Source: Blastococcus sp. TF02A-30
GTDB taxonomy: Bacteria; Actinomycetota; Actinomycetes; Mycobacteriales; Geodermatophilaceae
Length of the DNA stretch: 64,000 nucleotides
NCBI RefSeq assembly: GCF_003319185.1
Contig: NZ_QOHJ01000008.1
Location: 164,671 to 228,670 of the forward strand
Reading direction: 5' to 3'
A model generated the notes under the pieces. That model was given only the letters and a program-made list of their open reading frames with translations, had not been told where the DNA came from and made no database searches. Below are positions 59,608 to 64,000 of this stretch, in pieces. The translations under genes were made by a program, and so were the position numbers. Positions within the stretch are counted from its first letter, which is position 1; every line of letters begins with the position of its first letter.

Positions 59608-60297
59608 GTGACGGCGCGGGTGCAGCAGGCGGTGGCGGCCCGCATCCCCGGCGCCGCCGCCCTCGGGCTCGTCCCGCCGCCCGGCGCGGAGGCGGTGCCG
59701 GCCAGCCGCCTCGCCGACAGGGAGTGGACCGCCGCGGTGGTGCGCGGTCGCGGCGGGGACGCACGGGTCGCCGCCACGGTGTGGTGGTACTCGGCGTCGG
59801 CGGTGCTGCTCAGCCCTCCGCTGGCCGGGTTGGTGGCCGGGCAGCCGCTCTCGGCCCGGCTGGCCGACACCGCGCTGTGGCTCTCGCCGGCCGGGCTGCC
59901 GGTCGCGGCGGTGTCGTCCGCCCCGGCCGGGGACCTCGGCGCCGAGCTGCGCGGGTCACTGGGCGCGGTCGTCGCGGCGGTGGCCTCCGCCGCAGGGATG
60001 CGGCCGCGGCCGCTCTGGGCGATCGCCACCGACTCGCTGGCCAACGGGCTGCTCGCGCTCGGCCGGGCGGTCGGGGACGTCCCGGGCGCGACGGCGCTGG
60101 CCGGCCGGGTGGCGGCGGCGGTCGGGCCGCCCCTGCCGGCGCCCCGCTACGAGGACGTGCGGGGACGCCGTTTCACGCGGCGGGCGTCGTGCTGCCTGGT
60201 CGACCGGCTGCCCGGCGGCTCGCTGTGCACGTCGTGCCCCCGACGCCCGCCCGCCGAGCGGCGCAGGTTGCTGGCGGCGGTCGCCGTCCGTAGCTGA
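59608..60297 (+). CDS. FhuF-like (2Fe-2S) protein
   Basis: A 229-residue protein with the FhuF-type C-terminal iron-sulfur motif C-C-x10-C-x2-C ([17 protein letters not shown]). The N-terminal 180 residues are Ala-rich with the family strand [18 protein letters not shown]. FhuF proteins reduce ferric iron in siderophores; no siderophore genes are near, so the substrate is open. The GTG at 59608 lies 6 nt after CAGACT, a weak leaderless-type box. Confidence 0.8.
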   Translation: MTARVQQAVAARIPGAAALGLVPPPGAEAVPASRLADREWTAAVVRGRGGDARVAATVWWYSASAVLLSPPLAGLVAGQPLSARLADTALWLSPAGLPVAAVSSAPAGDLGAELRGSLGAVVAAVASAAGMRPRPLWAIATDSLANGLLALGRAVGDVPGATALAGRVAAAVGPPLPAPRYEDVRGRRFTRRASCCLVDRLPGGSLCTSCPRRPPAERRRLLAAVAVRS

Positions 60298-60369
60298 GCG
60301 GCGCCCGAAGGTCTCGCAACGACCTCCCCGCCGGAGCATGATCCGGACCCATCGACTGGGGGAGGTCGC

Positions 60370-61221
60370 GTGACCGTCATGCCCGCCGCGTTCTTCGGCC
60401 ACGGGAACCCGATGAACGCGCTGGAGGAGAACCGGTACACGGCCGCCTGGCGCGCGTTCGGTGAGTCGGTGCCGCGCCCGCGCGCGATCCTGGTCGTCTC
60501 CGCGCACTGGTACGTGCAGGCCACGGCGGTCACGGCGATGCCCGGCCCGCGGACGATCCACGACTTCTACGGCTTCCCGAAGGAGCTCTTCGACGTCCGG
60601 TACGAGCCGCCCGGGCTGCCGGGGCTCTACGAGGAGATCGCCGACGTCGTGCACCCGACCTGGGTGGGGGCCGACGTGGACAGCTGGGGCATCGACCACG
60701 GCACCTGGTCGGTGCTGGTGCACGCGTTCCCCGACGCCGACATCCCGGTGGTGCAGCTGTCGATCAACGCGCTCAAGTCCTTCGACTACCACCTGCAGCT
60801 GGGCGCGGCGCTCGCCCCGCTGCGCGAGAGCGGGGTGCTGGTGGTCGGCAGCGGCAACGTCGTCCACAACCTGGGCGGGGTCAGCCGGGCCATGCCGGAC
60901 GCCGGGTTCGACTGGGCGCAGCGGTTCGACGAGCGGGCCAAGGAGTGCATGCTCACCGACCCGGTCGACGTCGTCCGCATCGACGGGCACCGCGACTACG
61001 ACCTCGCCGTCCCCACTCCCGAGCACTTCCTCCCGCTGCTGTACCTGGCCGGCCTGGCGGGAGCCGACGGCGAGGGGGCCGAGGTGCTGGTGGACGGCTA
61101 CGCCTACGGCTCGCTGTCCATGACCGCCTACACGGTGGGGATGACCGCCCCGGACGGCGGCGGGACCGGCATGGCCGCCTCGCTGCCCGACGGCCCCCCG
61201 GCGGACGGCGCCAACATCTAG
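60370..61221 (+). CDS. DODA-type extradiol aromatic-ring-opening dioxygenase
   Basis: A 283-residue LigB-superfamily protein of the YgiD/4,5-DOPA-dioxygenase type. Metal ligands are likely His in FFGHGNPMNAL, His in VVSAHWYVQ, and later HNLGGVSRAM and DHGTW regions. The family is zinc- or iron-dependent and opens catechol rings, but natural substrates of bacterial members are uncertain. The GTG start has GGGGGAGG upstream. Its TAG stop shares a CTAG with the stop of the convergent XRE gene. Confidence 0.85.
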   Translation: MTVMPAAFFGHGNPMNALEENRYTAAWRAFGESVPRPRAILVVSAHWYVQATAVTAMPGPRTIHDFYGFPKELFDVRYEPPGLPGLYEEIADVVHPTWVGADVDSWGIDHGTWSVLVHAFPDADIPVVQLSINALKSFDYHLQLGAALAPLRESGVLVVGSGNVVHNLGGVSRAMPDAGFDWAQRFDERAKECMLTDPVDVVRIDGHRDYDLAVPTPEHFLPLLYLAGLAGADGEGAEVLVDGYAYGSLSMTAYTVGMTAPDGGGTGMAASLPDGPPADGANI

Positions 61222-61475
61222 GCGGGCCGGTGCAGGTCGGTGATCCGGGGGAACGGCCGGGTCGAGAACACGGCCTCGACCGGCACCCCGAAGAACTCCG
61301 CGATCCGCAGCGCCAGGTGCAGGGACGGGTTGTACTCGCCGCGCTCCAGGTAGCCGACCGTCTGGTAGTGCACGCCCAGCGCCTCGGCGAGCTCCCGCCG
61401 CGTGACCCCCTGCTCCGCCCGCAGCAGCGCGATGCGGTTGTGGACGGCGTCGCCGTCCGGGCGTTCACCGACCAC
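61218..61475 (-). CDS. XRE-family transcriptional regulator
   Basis: An 85-residue protein that is essentially one helix-turn-helix domain (VHNRIALLRAEQGVTRREL, then LGVHYQTVGYLERGEYNPSL) with a short hydrophobic tail (IAEFFGVPVEAVFS), the YozG/Cro-like small regulator form. It lies 3 nt downstream of the ABC-2 permease gene and so is probably co-transcribed with the transporter it may regulate. Confidence 0.85.
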   Translation of the reverse strand: MVGERPDGDAVHNRIALLRAEQGVTRRELAEALGVHYQTVGYLERGEYNPSLHLALRIAEFFGVPVEAVFSTRPFPRITDLHRPA

Positions 61476-61478
61476 GGA

Positions 61479-62333
61479 TCAGTGCACCCACTGCAGGGAG
61501 GCCTCGCGGGCCGCCTCGACCTGGGAGCCGGACTGCCGGCGGGCCATCCGGCGCAGCACCCGCGGCGTCACCAGCGCGCCGAACACCGCCCACGCGCCCA
61601 GCACGAGAACCGTCATCCCCGTGCGCCAGGAGTCGCCGAGCTCCAGGGTGACGGCCTCCTCCGGGAGGAAGGCCGACCGCAGCCCGAGCCCGATCCAGTA
61701 GGTCGGGAACACCTGGGCCACCGCCTGGACCCAGCCCCACAGCGCCGTGATGGGGAAGAAGATCCCCGAGATGGCGGTGAGGAGCATGATCGGGAGCATC
61801 CCCCAGGTGCCGACCTTCTGGGTGCTGGGCACGATCGAGCCCAGGATCATGCCGAGCGGCAGCGTGGCCAGCAGGCCGAGGACGACCACCCACGCCACGG
61901 TGAGCCAGCCCCCGGCGCCCCGGTGCATGAGCCCGTCGAACAACAGGAAGCTCGGCACCAGGATGGTGAGCAGCGACGGCACCAGCCCGAGGGAGTGGTA
62001 GGTGAGCTGGCCGGTCACGTAGCCCTGCATCCCGTGCGGCAGCGCCTTGTGCCGCAGCAGCGTGCCGTCCTCCCGCTCCATCGCCAGGGCGAACGCGGGG
62101 CCGATGACGACGCCGAACGCCAGGAGCGCCCCGAGGATCGAGGGCAGCGCCCACGTCGGGTACATGAGCCCGGTGTCCTGGATCTCGTTGTCCCGGTTGA
62201 ACCACAGGAAGACCAGCGTGCCGACGGCGGTGAACAGGTAGAACCCCTGGTCCTGGGGGCTGCGCAGGCTGAGCAGGAACTCGGTCCAGCCGCGGCGCAG
62301 GCCGAGGCCGATCGCGTGGCGGGTGGCGTTCAC
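61479..62333 (-). CDS. ABC-2 type exporter permease
   Basis: A 284-residue membrane protein with about six helices and the ABC2_membrane profile (ALPSILGALLAFGVVIGPAF, the MEREDGTLLRHKALP cytoplasmic loop, and LPIMLLTAISGIFFPITALW). It pairs with the upstream ATPase in a drug/lipid-type exporter; the substrate is unknown. The GTG at 62333 overlaps the ATPase stop (GTGA). Confidence 0.86.
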   Translation of the reverse strand: MNATRHAIGLGLRRGWTEFLLSLRSPQDQGFYLFTAVGTLVFLWFNRDNEIQDTGLMYPTWALPSILGALLAFGVVIGPAFALAMEREDGTLLRHKALPHGMQGYVTGQLTYHSLGLVPSLLTILVPSFLLFDGLMHRGAGGWLTVAWVVVLGLLATLPLGMILGSIVPSTQKVGTWGMLPIMLLTAISGIFFPITALWGWVQAVAQVFPTYWIGLGLRSAFLPEEAVTLELGDSWRTGMTVLVLGAWAVFGALVTPRVLRRMARRQSGSQVEAAREASLQWVH

Positions 62334-63256
62334 GGGACGACCTCCTGGAGGGCGGGGGCGGTGCGGGCGCCGGCCTCGAAGCGCTGCACCATGGCCAGGT
62401 AGGTGTCCTCGAGGCTCGCCTTCCGGACCTCGAGGTCGGTCAGCGCGTCCCCGTGCTGCTCGAGGAGCCGGCGCACGAAGGGGACGACGTCGTCGGTCGG
62501 GTGCACGAACCGCTCGCGGCCGAGCGCCCAGCGCACCTCCGCCGTCCCGGCCACCTGGCGGGTGAGCTCCTCGGCGCTGCCGTCGGCGACGATCCGGCCG
62601 TTGGTCAGGATGAGGATCCGGTCGGCGAGCTTCTCGGCCTCGGCGAGGTCGTGCGTGGTGAGCAGGATGCTGGTGCCCTCCAGGTCCGACAGCCGGTGCA
62701 CCAGGTCGTGGAAGTCGCGCCGGGCCTGGGGGTCGAACCCGGCCGTCGGCTCGTCGAGGAAGAGCAGCTCGGGCCGGCCGATGATGCCGACGGCGACGTC
62801 GAGCCGGCGTCGCTGGCCGCCGGAGAGCGTGCCGATCTTGCGGTCGGCGTGCTCGATCAGGCCGACCGTCTCCAGCAGCTCGTCCACGCCGTAGGGCCGC
62901 GGCCGCTCGGGGGTCGAGTACGGCAGGAAGTAGCCGCCGAGCGAGGTCAGCAGCATGCGCGGGGTCCAGCGGGCGTGGTCGCGCCACGACTGGAGGACGA
63001 CGCCGACGCGTGCCCGCCAGGCGTCGCCGGCCCGCGCCGGGTCCTCGCCGAGCACCTGCACCTGGCCGGCCGAGGGCAGCCGGAACCCCTCGAGGATCTC
63101 GATGGTGGTGGTCTTGCCCGCGCCGTTCGGGCCGAGCAGGCAGACGACCTCGCCGGGGTGCACGTCGAGGTCGATGCCGGCGAGCACCTCCTGCGTGCCG
63201 TAGGTCATCCGCAGGTCGCGGACTGAGATCACCGGATCGGGTCGTCCCGCGCCCAT
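62330..63256 (-). CDS. ABC-2 exporter ATP-binding protein (DrrA-like)
   Basis: A 308-residue ATPase with Walker A GPNGAGKTT (about 44), the LSGGQRRR signature, Walker B LLFLDEPTAGFDP and H-loop TTHDLAEAE. The C-terminal domain is of the DrrA/CcmA type. GAGGAGG precedes the ATG at 63256. Together with the permease and the XRE regulator it forms a compact three-gene unit. Confidence 0.88.
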   Translation of the reverse strand: MGAGRPDPVISVRDLRMTYGTQEVLAGIDLDVHPGEVVCLLGPNGAGKTTTIEILEGFRLPSAGQVQVLGEDPARAGDAWRARVGVVLQSWRDHARWTPRMLLTSLGGYFLPYSTPERPRPYGVDELLETVGLIEHADRKIGTLSGGQRRRLDVAVGIIGRPELLFLDEPTAGFDPQARRDFHDLVHRLSDLEGTSILLTTHDLAEAEKLADRILILTNGRIVADGSAEELTRQVAGTAEVRWALGRERFVHPTDDVVPFVRRLLEQHGDALTDLEVRKASLEDTYLAMVQRFEAGARTAPALQEVVP

Positions 63257-63380
63257 CGCCCCTCCTCGTCGAGCCGTGCCGAGATAGTAGAAGTGCTACA
63301 TCTACAGCACAACTGCTTTCGAGATGACCGAGTTCTCCTGCCCGTTCGGAACTGTCGTACCTCGAACCTATGTTCGGTCC
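63257..63380. promoter_or_regulatory. Divergent promoter region, ABC exporter / DUF222 gene
   Basis: A locally AT-richer stretch. An inverted repeat GTAGA (63287-63291) / TCTAC (63301-63305) near the exporter promoter could be a repressor site. On the other side lies the LexA-like box and leaderless promoter of the DUF222 gene. Confidence 0.45.
63362..63377 (+). promoter_or_regulatory. LexA (SOS) box overlapping the DUF222 promoter
   Basis: TCGAAC-CTAT-GTTCGG matches the actinobacterial SOS consensus TCGAAC-N4-GTTCGA in 11 of 12 positions. The -10 box TATGTT (63369-63374) is inside it, and the ATG follows 6 nt later. LexA binding would directly block RNA polymerase. Confidence 0.65.
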
Positions 63381-64000
63381 ATGTCAGCGGCTGTCGGCGA
63401 GCGTTCCCCGGTGGAGGGGGCGTTGGTGGGGTGGTTGCTGGGACGGTCGCCGGTGGTGGACCGGTTGCCGGTGGGGGTGCTGTCCGACGAGGAGATCGCC
63501 GCGGAGCTGGCCCGGGTGCAGGCACGCAAGGCGATGGAGGCCGCCTACGAGGCGGAGCTGGTGATGGCGCTGGCCGCGCAGCGCCCGGACACCGATGATC
63601 CGCCGCCGGGGCACCCGGGTGCGCGGCGGCGGGGTACGGGGTCGCCGGTGCCGGGCACGTCGGAGTTCCTGCCCGATGAGCTGGCGCTGGTGCTCAACTG
63701 CTCCCGGGTGTTCGCCGACGGGGTGCTGGCCGATGCGCACCAGCTGGTGGAGCGGATGCCGGCGGTGTGGCGAGCGTGCGCGGACGGGGAGCTGGACTGG
63801 TTCCGGGCGCGGGTGTTCGCCGACGTGCTGGCCGATGCCTCCGGCGCGGTGCTGGGTGTGGTGGTGCCGGCGCTGCTGCCGGCCGCGGCCGGGTTGTCGT
63901 CGGGTCGGCTGCGCAAGCGGCTGGTGGCGGCGGCGATCGCGGCGGACGAGGAGTTCGCCGAGCGGCGGCGGGAGCAGGCGCAGCGGCGCGCCGATGTGCG
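63381..64000 (+). CDS. DUF222 (13E12-repeat family) protein, 5' part
   Basis: The first about 206 residues of a protein running off the window. The sequence shows the DUF222 helical domain (LSDEEIAAELARVQARKAME, then VLADAHQLVERMPAVWRACA, ELDWFRARVFADVLADA). Complete members have a C-terminal HNH nuclease motif, which would lie beyond the edge. The family is present in many copies in Geodermatophilaceae and mycobacteria. Codon use is slightly relaxed relative to neighbours. The ATG is placed 6 nt after TATGTT. Confidence 0.82.
   Translation, partial: MSAAVGERSPVEGALVGWLLGRSPVVDRLPVGVLSDEEIAAELARVQARKAMEAAYEAELVMALAAQRPDTDDPPPGHPGARRRGTGSPVPGTSEFLPDELALVLNCSRVFADGVLADAHQLVERMPAVWRACADGELDWFRARVFADVLADASGAVLGVVVPALLPAAAGLSSGRLRKRLVAAAIAADEEFAERRREQAQRRADV

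Overview
The window is chromosomal DNA from a high-GC actinobacterium. GTG starts are common, most operon neighbours overlap by 4 nt, and many transcripts look leaderless. A DUF222 (13E12-type) gene lies at the right edge. The gene set and overall feel suggest Geodermatophilaceae (Blastococcus, Geodermatophilus or Modestobacter), but that family assignment is an inference. I see no phage, plasmid, insertion sequence or CRISPR array. Most of the window is ordinary core genome with a few accessory patches.

Layout. 1-8.5 kb: methionine importer metN-metI-metQ, a strong terminator, then a dipeptide/oligopeptide ABC system (binding lipoprotein, two permeases, one double-ATPase protein). 8.5-16.5 kb: a Rieske protein, a TPM-domain membrane protein, an FtsX-type ABC exporter operon, and a divergent histidine kinase/LuxR regulator pair with a 16-bp palindrome between the two operons. 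16.6-19.7 kb: a two-domain VOC protein, a PPOX-fold protein and two pirins. 19.9-23.4 kb: a three-gene amide-ligase module (circularly permuted ATP-grasp, alpha-E, transglutaminase). 23.4-28.0 kb: an ABC-F protein, a membrane protein and a second two-component pair. 28.1-34.7 kb: a complete Mrp/Mnh cation/proton antiporter operon (A-B fusion, C, D, E, F, G).

34.7-41.3 kb: leuA with a 15-codon Leu-rich leader peptide, a frameshifted HTH gene, a phospholipase D-like gene, and lysC-asd. 41.3-44.8 kb: an S9 peptidase, tRNA-Pro(CGG), a metallophosphoesterase and a YqeY-like gene. 44.8-59.5 kb matches the order known in Mycobacterium tuberculosis from Rv3683 down to Rv3667: metallophosphoesterase, class A PBP, two ArsA-like ATPases, DUF4177, RidA-like, crp, a small membrane protein, nth, a TlpA-like lipoprotein, a CoA-type Nudix, marP, an epoxide-hydrolase-like gene, a holin-like protein and acs. 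The whiB4 and beta-lactamase-fold genes of that cluster are missing here, and a Nudix gene and a cupredoxin lipoprotein are extra. 59.6-64 kb: an FhuF-like Fe-S protein, a DODA-type dioxygenase, an XRE regulator with an ABC-2 exporter, and the 5' part of a DUF222 gene whose promoter carries a near-consensus actinobacterial LexA (SOS) box.

Regulatory DNA is the most interesting part. There are about a dozen TANNNT -10 boxes placed 6-8 nt before start codons, a probable leuA attenuator, Crp-like palindromes at crp and acs, a LexA box at the DUF222 gene, long intergenic palindromes that differ from one another in sequence, and three copies of a short C-rich/G-rich hairpin repeat. No single new 'system' stands out beyond the ATP-grasp/alpha-E/transglutaminase module, which is a known but poorly characterised neighbourhood.
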